From the NCBI RefSeq assembly GCF_039555535.1, contig NZ_CP154630.1, positions 4,105,001 through 4,169,000 of the forward strand: a DNA stretch of 64,000 nucleotides. The letters are read 5' to 3'. The position numbers were made by a program, and so were the translations under genes. This DNA comes from Stenotrophomonas maltophilia (lineage in GTDB: Bacteria; Pseudomonadota; Gammaproteobacteria; Xanthomonadales; Xanthomonadaceae). Below are positions 43,845-53,464 of this stretch, piece after piece. The notes beneath the pieces are model-generated. The model was given only the letters and a program-made list of their open reading frames with translations, did not search any database and was not told the origin of the DNA. Within the stretch, counting starts at the first letter, position 1. The number at the start of each line of letters is the position of its first letter.

Positions 43845-43912
43845 GTAGAGCCGAGCCCATGCTCGGCTTCGCGGACCCGGCGGAAAGGAGCCGAGCGTGG
43901 GCTCGGCTCTAC
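43845..43912. repeat. Paired inverted GTAG REP
   Basis: Two GTAG units with GCCGAGCC stems facing each other, lying between hairpin elements B and C. Confidence 0.88.
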
Positions 43913-43992
43913 ACGAGCAAGCGCAGCGCTGCGATCGGCTGTTGATTTTCTCTTTCTTCTCCGTGGGTGGCAGACCGCCAAAATCTGTCTGA

Positions 43993-44096
43993 GGCCGGTC
44001 GGGTTGGGTACGCGGGGGTGTCAGCCGCATGGATGCGGCTGCCAAGCCTCCAGGGACGGATTCACGGCGTCCCCCGCGTACCCAACCCGACCGGCC
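43993..44096. repeat. Large hairpin element, copy C (inverted core)
   Basis: Arms 43993-44018 and 44071-44096 are perfect 26-bp complements, different in sequence from A and B apart from the closing G run. The interior holds an AGCCGCAT-gg-ATGCGGCT hairpin (44023-44040). The minus strand of 44042-44066 reads CGTCCcTGgAGgCTtGG, matching the core of A and B. Confidence 0.7.
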
Positions 44097-44167
44097 CACC
44101 CGCGGCTTCTGCTTTCCGAGACCCCCCAGACACCACCCACGAGGGGCTGCGCCGTTGGCTGGAAACC

Positions 44168-45262
44168 CTATCCCCCGTGCACGGGCCGGTGCCCGCGCAC
44201 CGCCATCACCAGCCCGATACCCGCCAGCAGCGACACCGCCGAGGTACCGCCATAACTGATCAACGGCATCGGAATGCCCACCACCGGCAGCAGGCCGGAG
44301 ATCATCCCGCCGTTCACCAGTACGTACACGAAGAACGCCAAGCCCAGGCTGCCGGCCAGCAACCGTGCGTGCGTGTCGCGGGCGTGCACCGCGATCCACA
44401 GGCAGCGGCCGACCACGAACAGGTACAGCGCGAACACGGTGGCCACGCCGATCCAGCCGAACTCTTCGGCCAGCACCGAGAACGCAAAGTCCGTGGTGTA
44501 CTCGGGCAGGAAATCCAGCGTGGCCTGCGTGCCCTGCCCCCAGCCGCGGCCGTCCCAACCACCGGAGCCGATCGCGATGCGCGACTGCAGGATGTTCCAA
44601 CCGGTGCCGAGCGGATCCGCCGCAGGGTCGAGGAAGGTCAGTACGCGATCCTTCTGGTACTGCCGCAACAGGCCGAACCAGGCCAGCGGCGCAGCCACCG
44701 CCAGACCCGTCGCACCGGTCGCCACCCAGCCCCAGTGCAACCCGGCCAACAGCAGTGCGAACACGCCGCTGGCGGTGACCAGCGTGGCGGTACCGAGGTT
44801 GGGCTGCATCAGGATCAACACGGCGGGTACGCCGATCAACACTGCGGCCGTCAGCACCGTGCGTGGCGAGGGCGGCAACGGCTGCCGGTGCAGGTACCAG
44901 GCCATCATCAGCGGCAGGCTGAGCTTGAGCAGCTCGGACGGCTGCAGGTAGAACACGCCGAGATTGAGCCAGCGTTGCCCGTACTTGCCGGTACCGATCA
45001 CATACACCGCCATCAGCGGCAGCATCGACAGCGCGTAGATCGCAGGGGTCCACGCGCGCAGTCGCAGCAGCGAAACGCGCGACAGCAGCCACATCGCGGC
45101 CAGGCCACCGGCAAAACGCGCCGCCTGCCCGGCCACCGGGCCGGACACGCTTTGCAGCACCGCCAGGCCAGCCGCCATCAGGATCAACAGCGCGACGAGC
45201 AACGGCAGATCAATCGTGCGCACTGCCTCACGGCAGCCGCCAAGCAGTCGTTTCCATTCCAC
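44168..45262 (-). CDS. rodA2: Second RodA-type SEDS glycosyltransferase
   Basis: 364 aa, ten membrane helices. Strongly similar along its length to the upstream RodA: YVLVNGGMISGLLPVVGIP and PLISYGGTSAVSLLAGIG are nearly identical, and FLDPAADPLGTGWNILQS aligns with FLDPEMDALGAGWNIIQS. SEDS proteins polymerise glycan strands with a partner class B PBP; the catalytic Asp region is conserved. The duplicate has no partner PBP beside it and is separated from rodA by a repeat, so it may be under separate control or a backup. Confidence 0.9.
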   Translation of the reverse strand: MEWKRLLGGCREAVRTIDLPLLVALLILMAAGLAVLQSVSGPVAGQAARFAGGLAAMWLLSRVSLLRLRAWTPAIYALSMLPLMAVYVIGTGKYGQRWLNLGVFYLQPSELLKLSLPLMMAWYLHRQPLPPSPRTVLTAAVLIGVPAVLILMQPNLGTATLVTASGVFALLLAGLHWGWVATGATGLAVAAPLAWFGLLRQYQKDRVLTFLDPAADPLGTGWNILQSRIAIGSGGWDGRGWGQGTQATLDFLPEYTTDFAFSVLAEEFGWIGVATVFALYLFVVGRCLWIAVHARDTHARLLAGSLGLAFFVYVLVNGGMISGLLPVVGIPMPLISYGGTSAVSLLAGIGLVMAVRGHRPVHGG

Positions 45263-45319
45263 GCGGGCACGGTAGCAATGCGTGCTTGCGTGAAGCTGTC
45301 ATGGCCGATCCGTGCTTAT

Positions 45320-45393
45320 GTAGCGCCGAGTCATTCGCGGCTCGGGACCCGTGCGCATTGCACGGAGGGCAGCCGAGCATGGCTCGGCTCTAC
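45320..45393. repeat. Paired GTAG REP with a degenerate left unit
   Basis: Right unit is standard (AGCCGAGCATGGCTCGGCT then CTAC). The left unit has lost much of its stem (GCGCCGAGTCATTCGCGGC). It fills the space between rodA and rodA2. Confidence 0.78.
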
Positions 45394-45420
45394 AAAGAGC
45401 AGGAGCAGGAAGCGCGGCGG

Positions 45421-46533
45421 CTAGCCGTAGCCGCCGTGCACCGGGTTGTGGCTGCGCACCGCCATCACCAGTCCGAAGCCGGCCAGCAGCGATACGGCCG
45501 AAGTGCCGCCGTAGCTGATCAGCGGCATCGGCACGCCCACCACCGGCAACAAGCCGGAAATCATCCCGCCGTTCACCAGTACGTAGACGAAGAACGCCAG
45601 GCCGGTGGCACCGGCCAGCAGGCGCGAATACGAATCGCGCGACTGGCTGGCGATCCACAGGCAACGCCCGATCACCACCAGGTACAGGGTCAGCACCAGG
45701 GCCACACCCATCCAGCCAAATTCCTCGCTCAGCACCGAGAACGCGAAGTCAGTGGTCTGCTCGGGAATGAAGTTCAGGTGCGACTGCGAGCCTTCGCCCC
45801 AGCCTTTGCCATCGAAGCCGCCGGAGCCAATCGCGATCTTCGACTGGATGATGTTCCAGCCGGCCCCCAGTGCATCCATCTCCGGGTCCAGGAACATCAT
45901 GATGCGGTCCTTCTGGTATGGCCGCAGCAGCCAGAACCAGGCCACCGGCGCAACCGCGGCCACGCCGCCCACGCCCAGGCCGACCCACCACCACGGCAGG
46001 CCCGCCAGCAGCAGCACGAACACGCCGCTGGCGGCGATCAGCACGCCGGTACCGAAGTCCGGCTGCAGCATCACCAGGCCGGTCGGCACCCCGATGATGA
46101 TCAAGGCCACCAGCACGGTGTTGAAGCGCGGCGGCAGCGGCATCTTGTGCAGGTACCAGGCCACCATCATCGGCAGGCTGACCTTCAGCAGCTCGGCCGG
46201 CTGCAGGTAGAAGAACTTCAGGTCCAGCCACTGCCGGCCGTACTTGCCGGTGCCGAGCACGAATACCGCCAGCAGCGGAATCATCGAGATCGCATAGATC
46301 ATCGGCGTGGCCGAGCGGATGCGCAGGATCGGCACCCGCGAGATACCCCACAGCGCGGCCATGCCCACCGCGAAACGCGCGCCCTGGGCCATCACCAGGC
46401 CGTCGCCACCGGCACTCTTCAACGTGGCCAGGCCAATCACCATCAGCGCGCCCAGGGCCAGGCACAGCACCCAGTCCAGCGTGCTGAAGAAGCGGCGCAG
46501 CATGTCGCCGGCCCAGCGCAGGAACACTTTCAT
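45421..46533 (-). CDS. rodA: Rod-shape-determining SEDS glycosyltransferase RodA
   Basis: 370 aa, ten membrane helices, the length of E. coli RodA (MrdB). YIGTGKYG-like VLGTGKYGRQWLDLKFF, QPDFGTGVLIA, the conserved extracellular loop FLDPEMDALGAGWNIIQSKIAIGSGG and PLISYGGTSAVSLLAG are present. Works with PBP2 in the elongasome. Its ATG overlaps the mrdA stop by 4 bases, as expected for the partner pair. Confidence 0.96.
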   Translation of the reverse strand: MKVFLRWAGDMLRRFFSTLDWVLCLALGALMVIGLATLKSAGGDGLVMAQGARFAVGMAALWGISRVPILRIRSATPMIYAISMIPLLAVFVLGTGKYGRQWLDLKFFYLQPAELLKVSLPMMVAWYLHKMPLPPRFNTVLVALIIIGVPTGLVMLQPDFGTGVLIAASGVFVLLLAGLPWWWVGLGVGGVAAVAPVAWFWLLRPYQKDRIMMFLDPEMDALGAGWNIIQSKIAIGSGGFDGKGWGEGSQSHLNFIPEQTTDFAFSVLSEEFGWMGVALVLTLYLVVIGRCLWIASQSRDSYSRLLAGATGLAFFVYVLVNGGMISGLLPVVGVPMPLISYGGTSAVSLLAGFGLVMAVRSHNPVHGGYG

Positions 46534-48605
46534 CGTGCGGGCTCCGCAACTGTCGCGCGTGGCGTGGCTGGCAGTGCAGCCGCGGCCGGCGTACCGGGCT
46601 GCGGCGCAGGGGCCGGTTCGGGCGTGGGTGCCCCCACCTGCACCGGGTGTTCGCCCAGCTGCGCGGCCGCCAGATCACCGGCCTTGCGTGCGCCGGCGTC
46701 TTCGTTGTCGAACGCGGTGGCGCCGATGGCGGTGGTGCCACGCTCGCTGTCCAGCGGCTGCATGCCTTCGGGCATCTTGCCCAGCAGGTAGGCGTCGAAC
46801 ACCTTGCGTGCGATAGGCGCAGCGGCCGAACCGCCGTAACCGCCACCTTCCACTGCCACCGCGATCGCGATCACCGGGTTTTCGACCGGCGCGAAGCCGA
46901 CGAACAGCGCGCGGTGGCGCAGGTGCATCGGCAGGCTCTTCGGGTTCACCGCGGCGGTGCCCTTGCGGCTGATGACCTGCGCGGTACCAGTCTTGCCAGC
47001 CATCACGTACGGCGCACCGACCGCCACGCGCCAGCCGCTGCCGCCGGGCCGCATGGTCGCCATCATGCCCTCGCGCACCGCCTGCACGTTGCTGGGGTTG
47101 GGGCTGACCGGCTTGCTCGCGCCGGGCGGCGTCGCCGTCCAGTCGCTGTCGAAACCGTCGCGTTGCTGGATCACCAGGTGCGGGGTGCGCAGCTGGCCGT
47201 CGGCCAGGCCGCTGACCCCGCGCGCCAGCTGCAGCGGGGTGACCTTCCAGTCGCCCTGGCCGATGCTGATGTTGACCGTATCACCGGGGTACCAGGCTTC
47301 CTTGCGGCTCTTCCGCTTGTAGGCCGGCGACGGCAGGATGCCACCGATCTCGCCGGTGAGGTCGATGCCGGTCGGCTGGCCGAAGCCGTAGTACTCCATG
47401 TAATGGTCGAAGCGCTCGATGCCCAGGTCCAGCGCCAGCTTGTAGTAGTAGGTGTTGACCGACTCGGCGATGGACTTGCGCAGGTCGGTCCAGCCGTGGC
47501 CGCCACGATGCGCATCACCCCAGCCACGGCTGGTGCCGGGCAGGTAGAACATGCCGGTGGACAGCACCTTGTCTTCCGGGCGGCGCACGCCCGAGTCCAG
47601 GCCGGCCAGGCCGATCAGCGGCTTCAGCGTGGAACCGGGGGCAACGCCACCGAGCACCAGGCGGTTGAACTGCGGCCGCGACGGGTTCTCGTTCAGCGCC
47701 TTGAAGTCGGCATGGGAAATGCCGTTGACGAACAGGTTGGGGTCGTAGGACGGCAGGCTGACCATCGCCAGCACCTCGCCGGTACGCGGGTCCATCGCCA
47801 CCGCCGAGCCTTCCTGGTCACCGAACGCGGCCACCATGGCGCGCTGCAGGTCGGCGTCGATCGACAGCCGAAGGTCGGCGCCGGACTGCGCGGCCACCCG
47901 GCCGATGGTGCGGATCGCACGGCCCTGCACGTTGGTCTCGACCTGCTCGTAGCCGACCTTGCCGCGCAGCTGCTGCTCGTAATAGCGCTCCAGGCCGGAC
48001 TTGCCGATGTGGGTCAGCGCGGCATTGCCCTCGCCGAGGATCTCCAGATCCTTGTCGTCGACACGGCCGACGTAGCCGATGATGTGCGCGAACAGGTCGC
48101 CGTACGGGTAGCGCCGGGTCAGGTAAGGCTCCAGCTCGACGCCGGGGAAGCGCCAGCGGTCGACGGCGAAGCGCGCCATCTCCTCGTCGCTCATGCGCAG
48201 CTTCAGCGTGACCGGCAGGAACTTGCGGCGCGCCTTGCGCGACTTGTTGAACGCTTCCAGCTCTTCCGGGCTGATGTTGATGATCTTCGCCAACCCTTGC
48301 AGGGTGGCGTCCATGTCCTTGACCTTGTCCGGGGTCACGTCCAGGCGGAACGCTGGCACGTTCTCGGCCAGCAGGCGACCGTTGCGGTCGTAGATCATGC
48401 CGCGCCCGGGCACTACCGGCCGCGGCTTGATGCGGTTGGCCTCAGAGCGCGTGGCGTAGACGTCGTGGTCCAACACCTGCAGCTTGAAGTACCAGCCCCC
48501 CAGGCCCAGCAGGCACACCAGCACGCCCAGGAAACCCAGCGCCGCACGGCGGCGGAACTGTTCGGCTTCGGCGTGCGGATTCTTGACCTGGCGGCGCGGG
48601 ATCAT
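46530..48605 (-). CDS. mrdA: Penicillin-binding protein 2 (elongation transpeptidase)
   Basis: 691 aa; E. coli PBP2 is 633. One N-terminal membrane helix (about 24-45), dimerisation/pedestal domain, then the transpeptidase: nucleophile in VAPGSTLKPLIGLAG (SxxK), SVN in the IAESVNTYYYKLAL segment, and KTGT in VMAGKTGTAQV. The extra length is a C-terminal Ala/Pro-rich tail of about 60 residues. Crosslinks peptidoglycan with RodA. Starts 3 bases after mreD. Confidence 0.97.
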   Translation of the reverse strand: MIPRRQVKNPHAEAEQFRRRAALGFLGVLVCLLGLGGWYFKLQVLDHDVYATRSEANRIKPRPVVPGRGMIYDRNGRLLAENVPAFRLDVTPDKVKDMDATLQGLAKIINISPEELEAFNKSRKARRKFLPVTLKLRMSDEEMARFAVDRWRFPGVELEPYLTRRYPYGDLFAHIIGYVGRVDDKDLEILGEGNAALTHIGKSGLERYYEQQLRGKVGYEQVETNVQGRAIRTIGRVAAQSGADLRLSIDADLQRAMVAAFGDQEGSAVAMDPRTGEVLAMVSLPSYDPNLFVNGISHADFKALNENPSRPQFNRLVLGGVAPGSTLKPLIGLAGLDSGVRRPEDKVLSTGMFYLPGTSRGWGDAHRGGHGWTDLRKSIAESVNTYYYKLALDLGIERFDHYMEYYGFGQPTGIDLTGEIGGILPSPAYKRKSRKEAWYPGDTVNISIGQGDWKVTPLQLARGVSGLADGQLRTPHLVIQQRDGFDSDWTATPPGASKPVSPNPSNVQAVREGMMATMRPGGSGWRVAVGAPYVMAGKTGTAQVISRKGTAAVNPKSLPMHLRHRALFVGFAPVENPVIAIAVAVEGGGYGGSAAAPIARKVFDAYLLGKMPEGMQPLDSERGTTAIGATAFDNEDAGARKAGDLAAAQLGEHPVQVGAPTPEPAPAPQPGTPAAAALPATPRATVAEPAR

Positions 48606-48608
48606 GGC

Positions 48609-49094
48609 TCAGCGCCCGCGCTTGCCGAAGCGCACCGCGTCCAGCAGCACGAACACCAGCGGCCACAGGCCCATGCCCAGCAGCGGGGCCCACCAGTACG
48701 ACCACGGCAGGGTCGGCTCGCCCACCAGGATGTGGACCAGCGCGCTGACGATGCGATCGTTGAACAGCAGGCCACCGATGGCCAGCATCTGCTGCGACAT
48801 CGGGAAGAAGCGGATGCGGGCGCGGAAACGCTGCAGGATGAAGGCCAGCATCACCAGCCGCAGTGCCTGTTCACCGAGCACGCCGCCGTACAGCAGGTCG
48901 GCCACCACGCCGCTGGCGAAGGCGATGCCCAGGCCGACGCGCTCGGGCGTCTCGATCACCCAGTACGCCAGCACCAGCGCCAGCCAATACGGGCGCAGCG
49001 GCTGCAGCAGCGCCGGCAGCGGCAGCAGGCCCAGCAGCAGGGCCACCACCACGCTGGCCGGCAGCACCCACGGGTTGTCGCGCAGGCGGCTCAT
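48609..49094 (-). CDS. mreD: Rod-shape-determining protein MreD
   Basis: 161 aa, five to six hydrophobic helices, length as in E. coli (162). PYWLALVLAYWVIETPERVGLG is the family's early conserved region. Inner-membrane member of the MreBCD elongasome. Overlaps mreC by 4 bases. Confidence 0.94.
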   Translation of the reverse strand: MSRLRDNPWVLPASVVVALLLGLLPLPALLQPLRPYWLALVLAYWVIETPERVGLGIAFASGVVADLLYGGVLGEQALRLVMLAFILQRFRARIRFFPMSQQMLAIGGLLFNDRIVSALVHILVGEPTLPWSYWWAPLLGMGLWPLVFVLLDAVRFGKRGR

Positions 49095-50221
49095 CGCTGG
49101 GTCTCCGGCGTGGTCGGTTGCCGGCCAGCGGCCGGCACTACCGTGGATCCGGCTGGGGCAGAGCCCCCCTCTTGTTGAGGGGGGCGCGCCGAAGGCGCGG
49201 GGGTAAGGGAGGATGCGGGGGCAACCGTCCTCGTCTGCGACGAGGGCTGTTGCTGGCCAGCGGCCGGCACTACCGGAGCGCTGGCCGGAGCCGGCGTCGT
49301 CGGAGCCGGCGCGGTGACGCCGGTAGCCGGGCCACCCGGGGCGGTCTCTTCCAGCTGCAGGCGCAACTCCGGCGGAATGCGGATCGCTGCACCCGGGCGC
49401 AGCAGCAGCACATCGCGGCCGCGGTCGAGCTGGGCGGCAGGCTTCAGTTCACCGACCAGAAAGGCATGGGTGTCATCCGGGCGCAGGCCGGTGATGGTGC
49501 CGACCGGGAAGCCGGCCGGGAAGCGGCCACCGAGGCCGGAGGTGACAATCTCATCACCCACTTCCACGCCGGCGCTGAGCGGGATGTCGCGCAGCTCCAG
49601 CGTGTCGCCGCGCCCGTAGACGATCAGGCGTACGCCGTTGCGGGCCACGGTGACCGGCACCGCGTGGTCGGGGTCGGTGAGCAGCAGCACGGTGGAGGTA
49701 CCGCCGGTGACGCTGATCACCTGCCCCATCAAGCCGCCCGCGTCGATCACCGCCTGGCCGACATGCACGCCTTCCCGGCTGCCGGCGTCGAGCACCAGGC
49801 GCTGCTTCACCGGATCCAGGTCGATATCCAGGATCGGCGCCAGCTGCACGTCCAGGCCACTGCGCTCGGCCACGTTCAGCAGTTCGCGCAGCTGGGCGTT
49901 GTCCAGCGCAGCGGTCTGCAGACGGGTCAGGCGCGCGTTGGCCAGCAGCAGCTGGTTGCGCAGCTCACGGTTCTCGGTGACCAGCTGGGTATGGCTGGCC
50001 GCGGAATCCTTGACCTGGTTGCCGAGCTTGCCGGGCAGGCCGGCCAGCGCCCACACAGGCTGCACCAGGCTGTTGGCCTGCTCGCGCAGGCGCGCCAGCC
50101 AGCCGGCCTGGTCGTCAAGGACGATCAGGGTGATGGCCAATGCGAGGTAGGCCAGCAACCGCAGGGGGCTGGCGGCATCACCGGATCGGGAGGCAACGGG
50201 AGGACCGGCGTAGGGCGGCAC
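49091..50221 (-). CDS. mreC: Rod-shape-determining protein MreC with repeat-derived C-terminal tail
   Basis: 376 aa. One membrane helix (about 25-43), a periplasmic coiled coil (about 75-115) and the two MreC beta barrels (LDIDLDPVKQRLVLDAGSRE, DPDHAVPVTVARNGVRLIVYG, TSGLGGRFPAGFPVGTI). It scaffolds PBP2 and RodA. The fold ends near residue 300; the last 70 or so residues are Pro/Ala/Gln-rich and are encoded by GTAG repeats and another hairpin element read in frame, giving VVPAAG twice. Confidence 0.95.
   Translation of the reverse strand: MPPYAGPPVASRSGDAASPLRLLAYLALAITLIVLDDQAGWLARLREQANSLVQPVWALAGLPGKLGNQVKDSAASHTQLVTENRELRNQLLLANARLTRLQTAALDNAQLRELLNVAERSGLDVQLAPILDIDLDPVKQRLVLDAGSREGVHVGQAVIDAGGLMGQVISVTGGTSTVLLLTDPDHAVPVTVARNGVRLIVYGRGDTLELRDIPLSAGVEVGDEIVTSGLGGRFPAGFPVGTITGLRPDDTHAFLVGELKPAAQLDRGRDVLLLRPGAAIRIPPELRLQLEETAPGGPATGVTAPAPTTPAPASAPVVPAAGQQQPSSQTRTVAPASSLTPAPSARPPQQEGGSAPAGSTVVPAAGRQPTTPETQR
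49118..49273. repeat. Repeat cluster inside the mreC coding sequence
   Basis: Two GTAG-type units (49118-49141 and 49251-49273, both with GCCGGCC stems, both inverted relative to plus) flank a hairpin unit: CCCCCCTC-ttgtt-GAGGGGGG (49164-49184) followed by CGCGCC-gaag-GCGCGG. A homologue of that middle unit is at 52639-52680, outside genes. Confidence 0.85.
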
Positions 50222-50279
50222 GGCAACGATTCAACTGGCAGAAGGCGGAAGGGAAACACGCGGACGCCCCGCCGGTGCC

Positions 50280-50300
50280 GGCCCGCCATCGCGGCGGGCC
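50280..50300. terminator. Hairpin between mreB and mreC
   Basis: GGCCCGCC (50280-50287) and GGCGGGCC (50293-50300) around ATCGC, in the 121-bp mreB-mreC gap. Without a U tract it may be a partial terminator or an mRNA-processing site that keeps mreB expression above that of mreC and mreD. Confidence 0.5.
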
Positions 50301-50342
50301 GCACCCCGGAAGGGCGCGGCGGGCAGGAACGGCCTGGACGGC

Positions 50343-51672
<1,330 letters not shown>

Positions 51673-52611
51673 ATGTCCGCTCTGATCTGTGGTTCTCTTG
51701 CCTTCGACACCATCATGGTGTTCCCGGACCAGTTCAAGAATCACATCCTGCCGGACAAGGTGCACATCCTGAACGTGTCGTTCCTGGTCCCGCGCATGCG
51801 CCGCGAGTTCGGCGGCTGCGCCGGCAACATCGCCTACAACCTGCACCTGCTGGGCGGCCAGCCGATCCCGATGGGCACCGTGGGTTCGGACTTCGGCCCG
51901 TACCGCGAATACTTCGAAGGCCTGGGCATCGACCTGTCGCGCGTGCGCGTGATCGACGAGCTGTTCACCCCGCAGGCGTTCATCACCACCGACCACGACA
52001 ACAACCAGATCACCGCCTTCCACCCGGGCGCGATGATGCGTTCCTACGAGAACCACGTGCGTGGCGTGCCGGGCGTGACCCTGGGCCTGGTCGGCCCTGA
52101 CGGCCGCGAGGGCATGATCCAGAACGCGCAGGAATTCCACGAAGACGGCATTCCGTTCATCTTCGATCCGGGCCAGGCCATGCCGCTGTTCAACGGCCCG
52201 GAACTTCGCGCCTTCATCGAGCAGGCCGACTATGTGGTGGTCAACGACTACGAGTCGAACCTGCTGCAGGAGCGCACCGGCTGGGACGAACAGGAAATCG
52301 TCAGCCGGGTGAAGGCCTACATCACCACCCGTGGCCCGAAGGGCGCGGTCATCCACACCCCGGAAAAGAGCTACGACATCCCGCCGGCACACGAGCGCCG
52401 CGTGGTCGACCCGACCGGCTGTGGCGACGCCTTCCGCGCCGGCCTGATCTACGGCATCCAGAAGGGCTACGACTGGCTGACCATCGGCCGCATGGGCAAC
52501 CTGATGGGCGCACTGAAGGTCGAGCACCCGGGCACCCAGAACCAGCGCTTTACCTTTGATGAGTTCAACGAGCAGTTCAAGCAGCAGTTCGGTTACGCGC
52601 TGAGCGCGTAA
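51673..52611 (+). CDS. PfkB-family kinase (adenosine kinase-like)
   Basis: 312 aa. N-terminal ribokinase signature FGGCAGNIAYNLHLLGG, and the C-terminal ATP signature VVDPTGCGDAFRAGLIYG with the catalytic Asp. The lid and length resemble bacterial carbohydrate or adenosine kinases of this family; the frequent database label is adenosine kinase. The phosphate acceptor cannot be settled from sequence. Stands alone, divergent from mreB. The final codons and stop lie in a perfect long hairpin. Confidence 0.9.
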   Translation: MSALICGSLAFDTIMVFPDQFKNHILPDKVHILNVSFLVPRMRREFGGCAGNIAYNLHLLGGQPIPMGTVGSDFGPYREYFEGLGIDLSRVRVIDELFTPQAFITTDHDNNQITAFHPGAMMRSYENHVRGVPGVTLGLVGPDGREGMIQNAQEFHEDGIPFIFDPGQAMPLFNGPELRAFIEQADYVVVNDYESNLLQERTGWDEQEIVSRVKAYITTRGPKGAVIHTPEKSYDIPPAHERRVVDPTGCGDAFRAGLIYGIQKGYDWLTIGRMGNLMGALKVEHPGTQNQRFTFDEFNEQFKQQFGYALSA

Positions 52612-52620
52612 CCGAACTGC
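52584..52620 (+). terminator. Hairpin spanning the stop codon of the PfkB kinase gene
   Basis: GCAGTTCGGTTACGCGC (52584-52600) pairs perfectly with GCGCGTAACCGAACTGC (52604-52620); one more pair closes the loop to a single base. The TAA stop (52609-52611) is in the right arm. No T run follows, so it is not a classic terminator. Confidence 0.75.
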
Positions 52621-52638
52621 CCGCGCATTCCACCTTAT

Positions 52639-52827
52639 CCCCGCGCCTTCGGCGCGCCCCCTTGAACAACAAGGGGGCTTTCCACCCGACGCGCTGCTGG
52701 GAATGCTGTTGGCAGGTGTCGACCTTGGTCGACACGCTGTTTGATTCCTGTAGAGCCGAGCCATGCTCGGCTTGCGCGCGCCAGCGCGATCTGACCGGAC
52801 AGCAGCCGAGCGTGGGCTCGGCTCTAC
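52639..52827. repeat. Repeat cluster of three families
   Basis: 52639-52680: CGCGCC-ttc-GGCGCG followed by CCCCCTTGaacaaCAAGGGGG, the homologue of the unit inside mreC. 52716-52735: GTGTCGACC-tt-GGTCGACAC. 52750-52827: paired inverted GTAG REP. Located between the PfkB kinase and the convergent HAD gene. Confidence 0.85.
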
Positions 52828-52831
52828 ATCA

Positions 52832-53464
52832 TCAGGCGCCCTGCCAGGCAGCCAGCAAGGCGCGGCAATCGGCGAAATGCCAATCGGCGCGGCCCGGCCA
52901 CGGGTTCTCCGGCAGGTTGACCAGCACGGTATGCGTGCCGGCCGCGCGGCCACACTCCAGGTCGTAGGCGTGGTCACCGACCATCACCGCCTCGGCGGGC
53001 CCGATGCCCCAACGCTGCAAGTGCTGCTGCAGGCCCTCCGGTGAGGGCTTGGGCACCGCTTCATCGCGGCCGATGATGTCGGCATCGTCGAACAGCTCAC
53101 CGACCCCGATCGCCTCCAGCGTCAGCTTCGCCAGCGCGTGGTCGTTGCGGGTCAGGATGCCCAGCCGGCAGCCCGCAGCTGCCAGCGTACGCAGCAGCTT
53201 CACCGCACCCGGCGCCGGCAGCGCGTCCTCGGCCAGCGCGCGCTCGTGATCCAGCAACCACTCACGCTTGGCCTGCGCCGATGCATCCGGCAACGCCGCG
53301 ATATGGTCGAGGATGTCTTCCTCCGCGGCGATCTGCAGCGTACGGCGGATCGCCGCGAAGTCATGCACAGCCACGGTCAGCGTGCCATCCATGTCAAACA
53401 CCCAGTGCCGGATCGCGGACAACGCCTGCACGGCACTGCCCGCCACCGCCATCACTGCCACCAC
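52832..53464 (-). CDS. HAD-superfamily phosphatase (HAD-IA)
   Basis: 210 aa. Motif I WVFDMDGTLT with nucleophilic Asp; motif II ILTRN; motif III Lys in AVPKPSPEGLQ; motif IV MVGDHAYDLECGRAAG. A helical cap of about 70 residues follows motif I, as in phosphoglycolate phosphatase-like enzymes. Substrate unknown. Its start overlaps the end of the upstream lipoprotein gene by 13 bases. Confidence 0.9.
   Translation of the reverse strand: MVAVMAVAGSAVQALSAIRHWVFDMDGTLTVAVHDFAAIRRTLQIAAEEDILDHIAALPDASAQAKREWLLDHERALAEDALPAPGAVKLLRTLAAAGCRLGILTRNDHALAKLTLEAIGVGELFDDADIIGRDEAVPKPSPEGLQQHLQRWGIGPAEAVMVGDHAYDLECGRAAGTHTVLVNLPENPWPGRADWHFADCRALLAAWQGA

Larger units (their letters stand above)
43106..44167. 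other. 1.06-kb gene-free region built of large inverted repeats
   Basis: No convincing gene: the small frames here have no start signal or family look. From the mltB side: about 475 bp that should hold the mltB promoter (AT-rich near 43440-43500), hairpin element B (43582-43764), a paired GTAG REP (43845-43912), hairpin element C (43993-44096), and then the rodA2 3' end. Confidence 0.75.

Noticed and set aside
43582..44096. CRISPR-like or tRNA-like array in the repeat-rich region
   Set aside because: The repeats are inverted, not regularly spaced direct repeats, and no cloverleaf or CCA end is visible.
46647..49178. 843-aa plus-strand frame opposite mrdA and mreD
   Set aside because: Antisense shadow typical of high-GC DNA; rich in Arg, His, Gln and Ala, no ribosome site, and it covers two well supported genes.
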